NCBI RefSeq assembly: GCF_000686125.1
Contig: NZ_JMMA01000002.1
Coordinates: forward strand, 2,542,001-2,606,000
Direction: 5' to 3'
Length of the DNA: 64,000 bases
From: Ruminococcus sp. NK3A76
GTDB lineage: Bacteria; Bacillota; Clostridia; Oscillospirales; Ruminococcaceae
Below are positions 51,385-59,900 of this stretch, piece after piece. A program made the position numbers and the translations under genes. The notes under the pieces are model-generated. The model saw only the letters and a program-made list of their open reading frames with translations, was not told the origin of the DNA and ran no database searches. How positions within the stretch are numbered: the first letter of the stretch is position 1; each line of letters opens with the position of its first letter.

Positions 51385-52739
51385 CAGTTTTTAAGAGAAT
51401 GGAGCGGTGCAGGTATCTGGCCGCCACGGTTTATAAACTTGGAAGCGCTTGCCTTCTTAAGAGGCATAACAGGGCCGCAGCCGAACAGGCCGCCCCAGTC
51501 GAGCTCCTCGCCGACATCCTTACCGATAGCAGGAACAACACGGACAGCGGTAGTCTTACAGTTTACCATACCGATAGCTGCCTCGTCTGCTATGATAGCA
51601 GCTATAGTATCAGGTGTCGTATCGCCGGGGATAACTATCATATCAAGGCCGACGGAGCAGACAGCAGTCATAGCTTCGAGCTTCTCTATTGTCAGAACTC
51701 CGGAACGTGCTGCATCTATCATACCTGCGTCCTCAGAAACAGGGATAAATGCGCCCGAAAGGCCGCCGATAGACGAGCAGGCCATAACGCCGCCCTTCTT
51801 TACTGCGTCGTTGAGCAGGGCAAGGGTAGCTGTTGTACCGTGCGTGCCGCACTGCTCCAGGCCTATCTCCTCTAAGATATGAGCCACCGAGTCACCAACT
51901 GCCGGGGTCGGAGCGAGAGAAAGGTCAACTATACCGAAAGGCACGCCGAGGCGCTTTGAAGCCATTGTGCCGACAAGCTGGCCTACTCTTGTTATCTTGA
52001 AGGAAGTCTTCTTTATTATATCGCTTATCTGGGTTATATCTGCATCGGGGTATTTTGCAAGGGCAGACCTTACAACGCCCGGGCCTGAAACGCCGACATT
52101 TATCATACAGTCAGGCTCGCCGACACCGTGGAATGCGCCTGCCATAAAGGGGTTATCCTCGACTGCGTTACAGAACACAACGAGCTTTGCCGCGCCGAAG
52201 CAGGCCTTATCCTTTGTTATCTCGGCGGTATCCTTTACTATCTGACCCATGAGCTTGCAGGCATCGAGGTTGATACCTGTCTTGGTAGAGCCGATATTAA
52301 CAGACGAGCAGACTCTCTCTGTGCAGGCAAGTGCTTCGGGGATAGAGTTTATAAGCTCCAGGTCACCTGCCGAGAAGCCCTTCTGCACGAGGGCAGAATA
52401 GCCGCCTATGAGGTTTACGCCGACTGCCTTTGCAGCAGCATCGAGCGCCTTAGCAAAAGGCACGGGCGAGCAGTGGCAGGCAGCCGAGATTATAGCTATA
52501 GGAGTTACCGAAAGGCGCTTATTGATTATCGGGATACCGAGCTCCTTTTCAATATCCTCGCCGACCTTTACAAGATCCTTAGCCTTGGTGGTTATCTTTT
52601 CATAGACCTTTTCGCAGGCCTTATCTATATCAGCATCTATACAGTCAAGCAGCGAGATGCCCATTGTTATCGTTCTGATATCAAGGCACTCGTTCTGTAT
52701 CATTCTGATAGTTTCAAGTATATCATATGTCTTTATCAT
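51384..52739 (-). CDS. UPF0210 (PFL family) protein
   Basis: 451 aa, the normal length. [20 protein letters not shown] near the N-terminus and [21 protein letters not shown] mark the family. It is almost always beside an ACT-domain UPF0237 gene, as here; the pair may sense an amino acid, but the activity is not established. Confidence 0.9.
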   Translation of the reverse strand: MIKTYDILETIRMIQNECLDIRTITMGISLLDCIDADIDKACEKVYEKITTKAKDLVKVGEDIEKELGIPIINKRLSVTPIAIISAACHCSPVPFAKALDAAAKAVGVNLIGGYSALVQKGFSAGDLELINSIPEALACTERVCSSVNIGSTKTGINLDACKLMGQIVKDTAEITKDKACFGAAKLVVFCNAVEDNPFMAGAFHGVGEPDCMINVGVSGPGVVRSALAKYPDADITQISDIIKKTSFKITRVGQLVGTMASKRLGVPFGIVDLSLAPTPAVGDSVAHILEEIGLEQCGTHGTTATLALLNDAVKKGGVMACSSIGGLSGAFIPVSEDAGMIDAARSGVLTIEKLEAMTAVCSVGLDMIVIPGDTTPDTIAAIIADEAAIGMVNCKTTAVRVVPAIGKDVGEELDWGGLFGCGPVMPLKKASASKFINRGGQIPAPLHSLKN

Positions 52740-52753
52740 CGCCTGCTGTCTCC

Positions 52754-53023
52754 TTATACCTCGTGCATTACCTTGAAGATATCCTCATGCATGGTGTGTA
52801 TCTCAAGACCCATGCTCCTGCCCATAGCAGAAAGATCGTCAACGAGCATTGTGAACTCCTTATTAAGTCTTGAAATATCAACAAGCATAGTCATAGCAAA
52901 TATATCCTCGAGCACCGACTGGGAAACCTCAACGACATTTGCATTATACTCTGCGCATTTTGTGGAGACCTTTGCAAGTATACCCACAGCGTCCTTTCCT
53001 ATAACAGCAACTACAGCTCTCAT
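52754..53023 (-). CDS. ACT-domain protein (UPF0237)
   Basis: 89 aa, a single ACT domain ([18 protein letters not shown], the ligand-binding turn). SD GGAGG. Forms an operon with UPF0210 at a 14-bp gap. Confidence 0.9.
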   Translation of the reverse strand: MRAVVAVIGKDAVGILAKVSTKCAEYNANVVEVSQSVLEDIFAMTMLVDISRLNKEFTMLVDDLSAMGRSMGLEIHTMHEDIFKVMHEV

Positions 53024-53062
53024 AATACAATACCTCCAATATTGTCTAATTTTTCACATTCT

Positions 53063-53091
53063 ATTATATCACATTATAAAGCGATTTGCAA
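53063..53091 (-). promoter_or_regulatory. sigma-A promoter of the ACT-UPF0210 operon
   Basis: Minus-strand TTGCAA, 17 bp, TATAAT; start near 53056. Confidence 0.65.
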
Positions 53092-53182
53092 GGGGTCACA
53101 GCTTTGTTATCAAATTCGGTACAAAAAGTTTATACAATAAAGCCCCCTTGACAAAACGAGGAGGGTGTGGTATACTGTATTT

Positions 53183-53300
53183 AAGGAATAGCCCGAGTCC
53201 TGCGGAGATTGGACCCTCCGCAGAAAAAGACGGCACTCCTTGTGAATTTTGGTATTATAAAACACCGCCGGCACTCAGAGTTTCGGCGGTGTTTGCTTTA
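53183..53300 (+). ncRNA. antitoxin RNA of type I locus TA3
   Basis: Promoter TTGACA (53148-53153), 17 bp, TATACT (53171-53176). Contains the hairpin CTGCGGAG/CTCCGCAG, a CACTCCTT motif (53235-53241) and the terminator AAACACCGCCG/CGGCGGTGTTT (53260-53294). Confidence 0.75.
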
Positions 53301-53339
53301 CTTGCGTTGTCTCACTTTCGATGAGCTACACGTTTGAGC

Positions 53340-53447
53340 TTACCTTTTCTTCTTGTTACGGAAGAAAAAATAGCACATTATCTGTATTTCAACTACTCTT
53401 AGCAGCAACTCTGTAAGGAGTATATAATCGCTGAGCGTTAAATACAT
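53340..53447 (-). CDS. type I toxin, holin-like membrane peptide (TA3)
   Basis: 35 aa: MYLTLSDYILL start, hydrophobic helix, FFFRNKKKR end. The helix contains Arg and Glu (LLRVVEIQ), more polar than in the other four copies, so activity may differ. SD in the hairpin around 53457-53475. Minus-strand promoter TTGACA (53522-53527), 17 bp, TATAAT (53499-53504). Confidence 0.78.
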   Translation of the reverse strand: MYLTLSDYILLTELLLRVVEIQIMCYFFFRNKKKR

Positions 53448-53550
53448 TGTGCAACCCCTCCTATCTCTGGAGGAGACCGCCAACTCGAACCGTGTATCAT
53501 TATAGCATATGATATCTTATTTGTCAAACCAAGTCGAAACTCCATATCTA

Positions 53551-53579
53551 TTGACATTTTTCCTTTGATATAGTATAAT
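53551..53579 (+). promoter_or_regulatory. sigma-A promoter of ilvB
   Basis: TTGACA, 17 bp, TATAAT, both perfect; short leader of about 30 nt with no room for a leader peptide. Confidence 0.78.
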
Positions 53580-53614
53580 AAATTAGATATCAACAAATTA
53601 CTGGAGGTAATATA

Positions 53615-55303
53615 ATGTTAAAAACAGGTTCTGATATAATCATCGAGTGTCTGCTCGAGCAGGGCGTTGATACGGTATTCGGCTATCCGGGCGGTGCTGT
53701 GCTCAACATCTACGATTCGCTGTATATGTATTCCGACAAGATACATCACGTTATCACAGCGCACGAGCAGGCTGCCTGCCATGCTGCTGACGGCTATTCA
53801 AGAACTACCGGCAGGACAGGTGTCGTTATTGCGACCTCAGGCCCCGGAGCTACTAACCTTGTAACAGGCATAGCTACGGCTTACATGGATTCGATACCGC
53901 TCGTTGCTATCACAGGCAACGTGCCTACAGGGCTGCTCGGTCTTGACAGCTTCCAGGAGGTAGACATCTGCGGCATCACGATGCCAATTGTCAAGCACAA
54001 CTACATCGTCAAGGACATAACCAAGCTCGCAGACACGATAAGAGAGGCTTTCTACATTGCAAACTCGGGCAGAAAGGGGCCTGTGCTCATAGATGTGCCC
54101 AAGGACATAACTATCGGCAAGACAGAGTATGAGCCGAAAGCACCCAAAAAGATAGTCAACCACAATCCCGAGGAGGTAAACGAGCAGATAGATGCAGCGA
54201 TAGAAGTCATCAAGGCTGCAAAGCGCCCCTACATCTACGCAGGCGGCGGTGTCGTATCATCGAATGCTGTTGAGGAAATGGCTGAGTTCGTGACAAAGGT
54301 GAATGCGCCTGTTTCGCTCTCGCTCATGGGTCAGTGTGCATTTGACAACACAAGGGACGAATACCTCGGTATGCTCGGTATGCACGGCACAAAGGCATCT
54401 GCTATGGCGCTCAACAAGTGCGATGTCATGATAGTTCTCGGTTCACGTTTCTCTGACAGAGTTATCTGCAACCCGAACACATTCGCAAGCGACACAAAGA
54501 TAATCCACATAGAGATAGACCCTGCCGAGATAGACAAGAACATAGCAGTAAGCTACTCGGTAACAGGCGACATAGAATACATACTCGCAAAGATGAACGA
54601 AATGCTCCCGCAGCTTGAGCACAAGGAGTGGATGGACGAAGTCCTTGGCTGGAAGAAACAGTATGCGCTCAAAATGGTTCCTATCGAGAGCGACGACGAG
54701 GTGCTCCCTCAGGACGTTTTAGAGGAGCTTGACAGGCTCACAAACGGCTCGGCTATACTCACAACAGAGGTAGGCCAGCACCAGATGTGGGCTGCACAGT
54801 ATTACAACTTCCGCAAGCAGAGACATTTTGCTTCGTCGGGCGGTCTTGGCACAATGGGCTACGGCCTTGGCGCAGCGATAGGCTCAAAGGTCGGCAACCC
54901 TGATGAGACGGTCATAAACATCGCAGGCGACGGCAGCTTCTTTATGAACCTAAACGAGCTCTCGACCCTTGCAAAGCACAAGCTCCCCGTTATCGAGCTT
55001 GTATTTGAGAACGACGTTCTCGGCATGGTAAGGCAGTGGCAGAGGCTGTTCTACGGCAAGCGCTTCTCGCAGACGAACATCGAGCGCGGCACAGACCTTA
55101 TGAAGCTTGCAGATGCTTTCGGCATTGAAGGCGTTCGCATAACAAAGAAGAGTGAGATAAAAGCAGGCCTTGAAAAGGCACTCAGCTGCGGCAGACCCTG
55201 TCTGATAGACGTAGTCATCAACAAGGACATAAACGTTCTTCCCATGGTTCCGGCAGGCGCTGATGTCAACGAGCCGATAATGGACATCGACCTTGACAGC
55301 TGA
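53615..55303 (+). CDS. ilvB: acetolactate synthase, large subunit
   Basis: 562 aa, full length. TPP-enzyme features: catalytic Glu in ITAHEQAACHAADGYSR, the FAD/quinone-like middle domain, and the TPP motif AGDGSFFMNLNELSTLAKH. Condenses pyruvate (or pyruvate plus 2-oxobutyrate) in branched-chain amino acid synthesis. No ilvN regulatory subunit follows; a terminator does, so the small subunit must be elsewhere, or this is a catabolic-type enzyme. Confidence 0.93.
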   Translation: MLKTGSDIIIECLLEQGVDTVFGYPGGAVLNIYDSLYMYSDKIHHVITAHEQAACHAADGYSRTTGRTGVVIATSGPGATNLVTGIATAYMDSIPLVAITGNVPTGLLGLDSFQEVDICGITMPIVKHNYIVKDITKLADTIREAFYIANSGRKGPVLIDVPKDITIGKTEYEPKAPKKIVNHNPEEVNEQIDAAIEVIKAAKRPYIYAGGGVVSSNAVEEMAEFVTKVNAPVSLSLMGQCAFDNTRDEYLGMLGMHGTKASAMALNKCDVMIVLGSRFSDRVICNPNTFASDTKIIHIEIDPAEIDKNIAVSYSVTGDIEYILAKMNEMLPQLEHKEWMDEVLGWKKQYALKMVPIESDDEVLPQDVLEELDRLTNGSAILTTEVGQHQMWAAQYYNFRKQRHFASSGGLGTMGYGLGAAIGSKVGNPDETVINIAGDGSFFMNLNELSTLAKHKLPVIELVFENDVLGMVRQWQRLFYGKRFSQTNIERGTDLMKLADAFGIEGVRITKKSEIKAGLEKALSCGRPCLIDVVINKDINVLPMVPAGADVNEPIMDIDLDS

Positions 55304-55320
55304 TAATTTATAAAGAATAC

Positions 55321-55350
55321 ACCGCAGTCTCTGTGAGGCTGCGGTTTTTG
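55321..55350 (+). terminator. terminator of ilvB
   Basis: ACCGCAG/CTGCGGT stem with T-run, 17 bp after the stop codon. Confidence 0.85.
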
Positions 55351-55428
55351 TTGACTTGCTTTCCATTATGTGCTATAATGGTTGTTGGTTCGAGTTGGCG
55401 GTCTCCTTAGAGATAAGGAGGTGGTAGT

Positions 55429-55527
55429 ATGCAGGATTACGTCACATACGAAGATCTGTTCCTCTTTGCAGGGATAATCATACAGACTGTAACTGTGTGC
55501 TATCTTATCTTCAAAAAGAAGAAATAG
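55429..55527 (+). CDS. type I toxin, holin-like membrane peptide (TA4)
   Basis: 32 aa: MQDYVTYEDLFLF start, one hydrophobic helix, CYLIFKKKK end. Promoter TTGACT (55351-55356), 17 bp, TATAAT (55374-55379). The SD is paired in CTCCTTA/TAAGGAG (55403-55420). Confidence 0.82.
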   Translation: MQDYVTYEDLFLFAGIIIQTVTVCYLIFKKKK

Positions 55528-55544
55528 CGTAACTTTTACATAAA

Positions 55545-55662
55545 AAGGAATGCACCGCCAAAACCTCCGATAAGGTTGGCGGTGCTTAGTAACCTAAAAC
55601 CATAAGGAGTGCCGTCTTTTTCTGCGGAGGGCTCAATCTCCGCAGGACTCGGGCTATTCCTT
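55545..55662 (-). ncRNA. antitoxin RNA of type I locus TA4
   Basis: Minus-strand promoter TTGACA (55692-55697), 17 bp, TATACT (55669-55674). Contains CTGCGGAG/CTCCGCAG and CACTCCTTA, which is complementary to the toxin SD core; ends at the shared terminator GCACCGCC/GGCGGTGC (55552-55585). Confidence 0.75.
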
Positions 55663-55706
55663 AGATACAGTATATCACACCCCCGACGCTTTGTCAAGGG
55701 GATTTT

Positions 55707-57998
55707 TTATGCCCTGGGCTTTTCCTGCTTATAGGGGTCATACGTCCTGGCACGCTTTACGGCGTAGAGCTTATCATCGGCAAGCTCTATTACCGACTGC
55801 AGGTCTTGTGTATCCGAGCAGTCAAACTCGCATATACCCATTGAAAGGTCTATCCTGTAGGGCTTATCGGAGGACTCATTGAGTTCTTCAACGTATGCCT
55901 GCTTAAGCTCCAGGATATGCTTTTCGGCCTTTTTTCCGTCCTCGGGGAATGCGAGGATATTGAACTCATCGCCGCCTGTTCTGCCGATAACAGCAGAGGG
56001 GCCGAATATCTTTTTAAGTATAGAAGCACTCGCTTTTAGCGCATAGTCGCCCTCGTTATGGCCGAAGCGGTCGTTTATGAACTTAAGGTAATCAAGGTCA
56101 GCAAAGACGATGACTGCACGCTTGCCTGATGCCCTGCCCTTTTCAAACATCTCATCAGCAGCCTGTTTGAAGCCACGCCTGTTGAGCAGGCCTGTAAGCT
56201 CATCGGCACGGGATATGCCTGCAAGCTCGACGTTATCGCTGCGGAGCTTTTTCATATGGCGTTCGAGCTCGTTTATCAGGTTGATTATCCTGACAGCGGC
56301 GCCGAACTGGTAGGTGATGAACTCCAGATACTCAAAAAACTGCGACTTTAGCTCACAAAGCAGCATACCGAACTGCTGCTCGCCGGAGTAGAGGTCTGCC
56401 ATGACAAGCGTAAAGCGCCGATCAGGCATATACTTATTTCTGTAAACAGCCGTGAGCGGCATATCACGCTCGCTCTCGTCTATATTGTACATATTCTCAT
56501 GGTCGGAATAGGCAACGAAGCGCCACCTGCTGAAATCGTAGAACTCATCGCCCTTTTTATACGACACCGGCTCGGGGAGCAGGTACATAAAGCTCGAATC
56601 GACTTCGAGCAGCGGAAGTCTCCTTAAGAGGTCTGCAAAAGCGTTATTACCGCCGCTTCTTACCATAAGGGTATCACGCACGACGATATTCGAGCGCCTC
56701 AGCATCTCGACAGACTCCTCACCTGCACGGAATATCTGCACGCCCACATCACGGGAGAGCGTTCTGTATATCTCAAGGTAGAGGTTTTCGAGCACGGCCT
56801 TGCTCTCAGCGTCCTTGATATGGGTGCTGAGCCTGTGATAGACAGCATCGGCAGTTATCAGTGTTTTCTTGATGAACATATAATACTGCTTATTATAATC
56901 CATCATCGCCTTGACGACATCTTTTATATCGTGTGCCATATCACGGGTCATAACGCCGTTTTTCTCGACATAGACGACTGTGTCTATGATACGCTGCATA
57001 TAGCCTATAAGAACAGGGTCACGGCAGGCGTCTGTGCCGTCATAGATAAAGCAGAGCACCTTATTCAGTCTGTCGGGAGTGATATCGGCAAGGAAAAGGT
57101 CGATATCAGTCATCGCTCTGTCAACATAGCCGCAGGAAGCACGGGGGATAAATCTTGTAGGCACGTTGCGCCTTTCTATCTCCCTGCCCTCGATAAGGCG
57201 CACGGCGTTAACTATTGCAAAATACCCAAGGTCCTCAGCCGATGCTCTGACAGAAGCAAGGGGCGGGTCGAGCTTTTCGGCATAATCCATATCGTCAAAG
57301 CCGACGACCAACATATCGCTGCCGACTGTTATCCCACGCTCAGCGCACAGCTCATACACGCCTATACACATATCGTCATTAGCGCATACCACCGCCTGCG
57401 TTTCGGGGTGCTTATCCAGAAACCTCGCAAAATCTTCCTTACAGACTCTTGATGTATTTGCATAGATGATAAACTCATCATCTACCGGGATACCGTTATC
57501 ATCAAGGGCGAGCTTATAGCCCTCGAGCCTTTCCTCGCAGTCGGTATTATCAGCGCCCGTCAGGCAGGCTATCCTGCTGACGCCACGCTCCTTTATCATG
57601 AAATTCACAGCATCACGCACGCTCTGAACGTTATCGTAGACAACATACTCAAAGCCCTCGACCGCCGCAGCGACGGACACGGTGGGAACGTCACAAAACT
57701 GTGCGACGAACTCCCTTTTCTCCTCCTCGCTGCTTGCGTAGGCGATAGTGCCTGTACAAACGCAGACCGCATCAAGGCTCTTACCGGAAGCGTACCTGAA
57801 TAAATTATTATACTGATACTCATAGGTAGTATCCGAATTAGCATAAGAAGTGTCACAGATATACTTGCCCGGTATAAGGATAAGGTTCACATCGAGCTGC
57901 TCGGCTGCTGCCATAGCGCCCTTTGCCGCCTGATTTGAAAACGGGTCTGTAATATTCGCAACAAGCATACCGAGGACATACCTGTTCTTTTTATCCAT
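55707..57998 (-). CDS. LacI-type sensor domain fused to GGDEF diguanylate cyclase
   Basis: 763 aa from ATG 57998. Residues about 1-290 are a periplasmic-binding-protein-like fold as in LacI/GalR regulators, without their helix-turn-helix (VLGMLVANITDPFSNQAAKG, VVCANDDMCIGVYELCAERG). A helical/GAF-like middle follows (about 300-590), then an active GGDEF domain (FADLDYLKFINDRFGHNEGD, GRTGGDEFNIL). No I-site RxxD precedes GGDEF. It probably makes c-di-GMP in response to an intracellular ligand, perhaps a sugar. Lies downstream of the small gene 58050-58319. Confidence 0.87.
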   Translation of the reverse strand: MDKKNRYVLGMLVANITDPFSNQAAKGAMAAAEQLDVNLILIPGKYICDTSYANSDTTYEYQYNNLFRYASGKSLDAVCVCTGTIAYASSEEEKREFVAQFCDVPTVSVAAAVEGFEYVVYDNVQSVRDAVNFMIKERGVSRIACLTGADNTDCEERLEGYKLALDDNGIPVDDEFIIYANTSRVCKEDFARFLDKHPETQAVVCANDDMCIGVYELCAERGITVGSDMLVVGFDDMDYAEKLDPPLASVRASAEDLGYFAIVNAVRLIEGREIERRNVPTRFIPRASCGYVDRAMTDIDLFLADITPDRLNKVLCFIYDGTDACRDPVLIGYMQRIIDTVVYVEKNGVMTRDMAHDIKDVVKAMMDYNKQYYMFIKKTLITADAVYHRLSTHIKDAESKAVLENLYLEIYRTLSRDVGVQIFRAGEESVEMLRRSNIVVRDTLMVRSGGNNAFADLLRRLPLLEVDSSFMYLLPEPVSYKKGDEFYDFSRWRFVAYSDHENMYNIDESERDMPLTAVYRNKYMPDRRFTLVMADLYSGEQQFGMLLCELKSQFFEYLEFITYQFGAAVRIINLINELERHMKKLRSDNVELAGISRADELTGLLNRRGFKQAADEMFEKGRASGKRAVIVFADLDYLKFINDRFGHNEGDYALKASASILKKIFGPSAVIGRTGGDEFNILAFPEDGKKAEKHILELKQAYVEELNESSDKPYRIDLSMGICEFDCSDTQDLQSVIELADDKLYAVKRARTYDPYKQEKPRA

Positions 57999-58049
57999 GA
58001 TACTCACCACCGGACTTACATGATCTATGCTCTGAATATATGCTGAGAA

Positions 58050-58319
58050 TTATTCCTTATCTGTGATAGCGGCAACGAACTGCTCTATATACTTAGCAAA
58101 CGGGTTATCCTCACAGACGGGCTTTGCGCCCTTATTGCCCGAGGAAACCTCGTCGATATACTTTTTACATTCAAGGATATACTTCGAGAGGGTGTTGAGA
58201 CCTTCCCCGAGATCCTGAGCGTCAGGGCTCAGAATAGTGACATTAAGGTTCTGATAGCGACTTGAATACATGATATCCTTAAGGAAATTCAGCAGTATCT
58301 CCGCATCTCTTTTTTCCAT
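58050..58319 (-). CDS. small helical protein, partner of the GGDEF sensor
   Basis: 89 aa, helical. The stretch LGEGLNTLSKYILECKKYI resembles the linker helices found before GGDEF domains in clostridial signalling proteins. SD GAGGGGG. Cotranscribed with the GGDEF gene (about 50-bp gap). Function unknown; possibly a regulatory partner. Confidence 0.6.
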   Translation of the reverse strand: MEKRDAEILLNFLKDIMYSSRYQNLNVTILSPDAQDLGEGLNTLSKYILECKKYIDEVSSGNKGAKPVCEDNPFAKYIEQFVAAITDKE

Positions 58320-58357
58320 ATCATCATATCCCCCTCATTACTGATTACATATACATT

Positions 58358-58387
58358 ATTATAGCATATTTTGTTGTTTGTTGTCAA
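58358..58387 (-). promoter_or_regulatory. sigma-A promoter of the LacI-like/GGDEF operon
   Basis: Minus-strand TTGACA, 18 bp, TATAAT. Confidence 0.65.
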
Positions 58388-58424
58388 CAAATAATCAATA
58401 AACAAAGAAAAACATTTTACACTA

Positions 58425-58599
58425 AGGCAACACCGCACGAAGATTGTGCGCAAATTGCGCAGTCAGCTTTTTCGTCAGATCGCACAGATTTTCCGAAGGA
58501 ATACTACCGTATTTCAAGGAAAAAATGTGTAATATGACGGAAAAGATGCAAGTAAGTTGCGTACAAAGCCTTCAGGCGGTCTTTGTGCGGTGCTGCCCT
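58425..58599. repeat. 175-bp inverted-repeat element (copy M4)
   Basis: Nearly identical to M1 (same orientation), with a few substitutions including one that restores pairing in the inner stem (GGAAAA). Together with the two flanking promoters it accounts for the gap between the divergent genes at 58319 and 58709. Confidence 0.87.
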
Positions 58600-58620
58600 A
58601 AGCACAGGCTATACAGAAAG

Positions 58621-58649
58621 TTGCAAAAAGCCGCAGAATATGTTATAAT
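58621..58649 (+). promoter_or_regulatory. sigma-A promoter of the zinc-ribbon/HTH operon
   Basis: TTGCAA, 17 bp, TATAAT. Confidence 0.65.
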
Positions 58650-58708
58650 CAGTATGGAGTTTTAATAAACACATAAAGTCTGACAAATACACCAAGGAGT
58701 GATATACT

Positions 58709-59884
58709 ATGTTCTGTCCTAAATGCGGCACAAAGCTCGATGACGGCGCACGCTTCTGCCCGGCGTGCGGAAATATGTTTGAAGCGGCAGCAGTTGATGA
58801 TGATACAGCCGTGCAGCCGACCGATATGCAGGCATTCGTGCCGGCGGAGGAGATCTCTCCCATGCAGCCTTCCTTTACACAGGAGATGCCTATTCAGTCT
58901 GCACCGCAGCAGAATACGCCGCCCATGCGCCCTGCACCGCAGCAGCCTGCACAGCAACAGCCTGCACAGCAACAGCCTGCACAGCAGGCAAAGAAGTCTT
59001 CACACAAGGGGCTGACGGCTTTTCTGGCTGTTTTACTGACTTTACTTGTTGCAGGGTCGGCACTTTACTACTTCAACCCGGGCGGGATATTCGGTTCTTC
59101 CGATGATGACGACAGCTCGTCAAAGAAATCGAAGGATTCATCTGTTTCGCAGGTCGATGATGAAGATGACGGCGATGACGACAGCTCGGACGATGAAAGC
59201 TCGCAGAGCGATGACAGCAGCGAGACTGAGACTACCACCACTACCACAGTGACCACGACCGACGAGCCGGAGGAGACGACAACTACATCGGAAACGACTG
59301 ACGATTCATCAGACCCGACCGACACGACGACCTCGGCAACTGACGACACCACGACTACTACAGGCACGCCCGGGAATGTCGATGAGGACGAGGACTACAA
59401 CGAAGCTATGAAATACAGCACCGACGAGGAGCCGGACTTCGACGAGTTTGAATGGTGCTACGGGCAGTCTGACATGGTGACTGCTGCACCGGCAGGCGCT
59501 GAGAAGATAACAAAAGCCAACAGAATGGCAGGCGGCTGGAAGTGCATGATAATTTACAGCACGAGCAAGCAGAGCGAGGCTTTAGCAAGAGAAGTCAACA
59601 AGGTGACTATCGACCCGACAGCTGACGGAGTGAACATGACTATCGACTGGCGCACTATGGAAGTGCCGGGCGCAGGCACGATACCTGAGGACACGAGCGA
59701 CGACACGACATTCGCAGTCAGCACAGACTCTAACGGCAAGCTCACAGGCAACCCCGAGGACGGACCTCTTGCAGGGGGCGAGCTTGTGATAAGCGACTTC
59801 TGGAATGACGGCTCGCACGATTACGCTGTAGGCGAATACAAAAACGGCAGCTTCCTTTACGGATATGTTGCGCTTTACAGATGA
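58709..59884 (+). CDS. zinc-ribbon membrane protein with Ser/Thr/Asp-rich stalk
   Basis: 391 aa. N-terminal zinc ribbon (CPKCGTKLDDGARFCPACG), a Pro/Gln-rich cytoplasmic linker with repeated AQQQP units, one membrane helix (FLAVLLTLLVAGSALYYF, about 115-135), a long Asp/Ser/Thr stalk, and a C-terminal globular domain (about 260-391) that would lie outside. Function unknown. The HTH gene starts 16 bp after it. Confidence 0.75.
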   Translation: MFCPKCGTKLDDGARFCPACGNMFEAAAVDDDTAVQPTDMQAFVPAEEISPMQPSFTQEMPIQSAPQQNTPPMRPAPQQPAQQQPAQQQPAQQAKKSSHKGLTAFLAVLLTLLVAGSALYYFNPGGIFGSSDDDDSSSKKSKDSSVSQVDDEDDGDDDSSDDESSQSDDSSETETTTTTTVTTTDEPEETTTTSETTDDSSDPTDTTTSATDDTTTTTGTPGNVDEDEDYNEAMKYSTDEEPDFDEFEWCYGQSDMVTAAPAGAEKITKANRMAGGWKCMIIYSTSKQSEALAREVNKVTIDPTADGVNMTIDWRTMEVPGAGTIPEDTSDDTTFAVSTDSNGKLTGNPEDGPLAGGELVISDFWNDGSHDYAVGEYKNGSFLYGYVALYR

Positions 59885-59900
59885 TAGGAGGGGTCATGCC

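Noticed and set aside
52128-53324. Plus-strand frame of 398 codons
   Set aside because: Antisense to UPF0210 and ACT genes, which are clearly coding; no SD and low-complexity translation.
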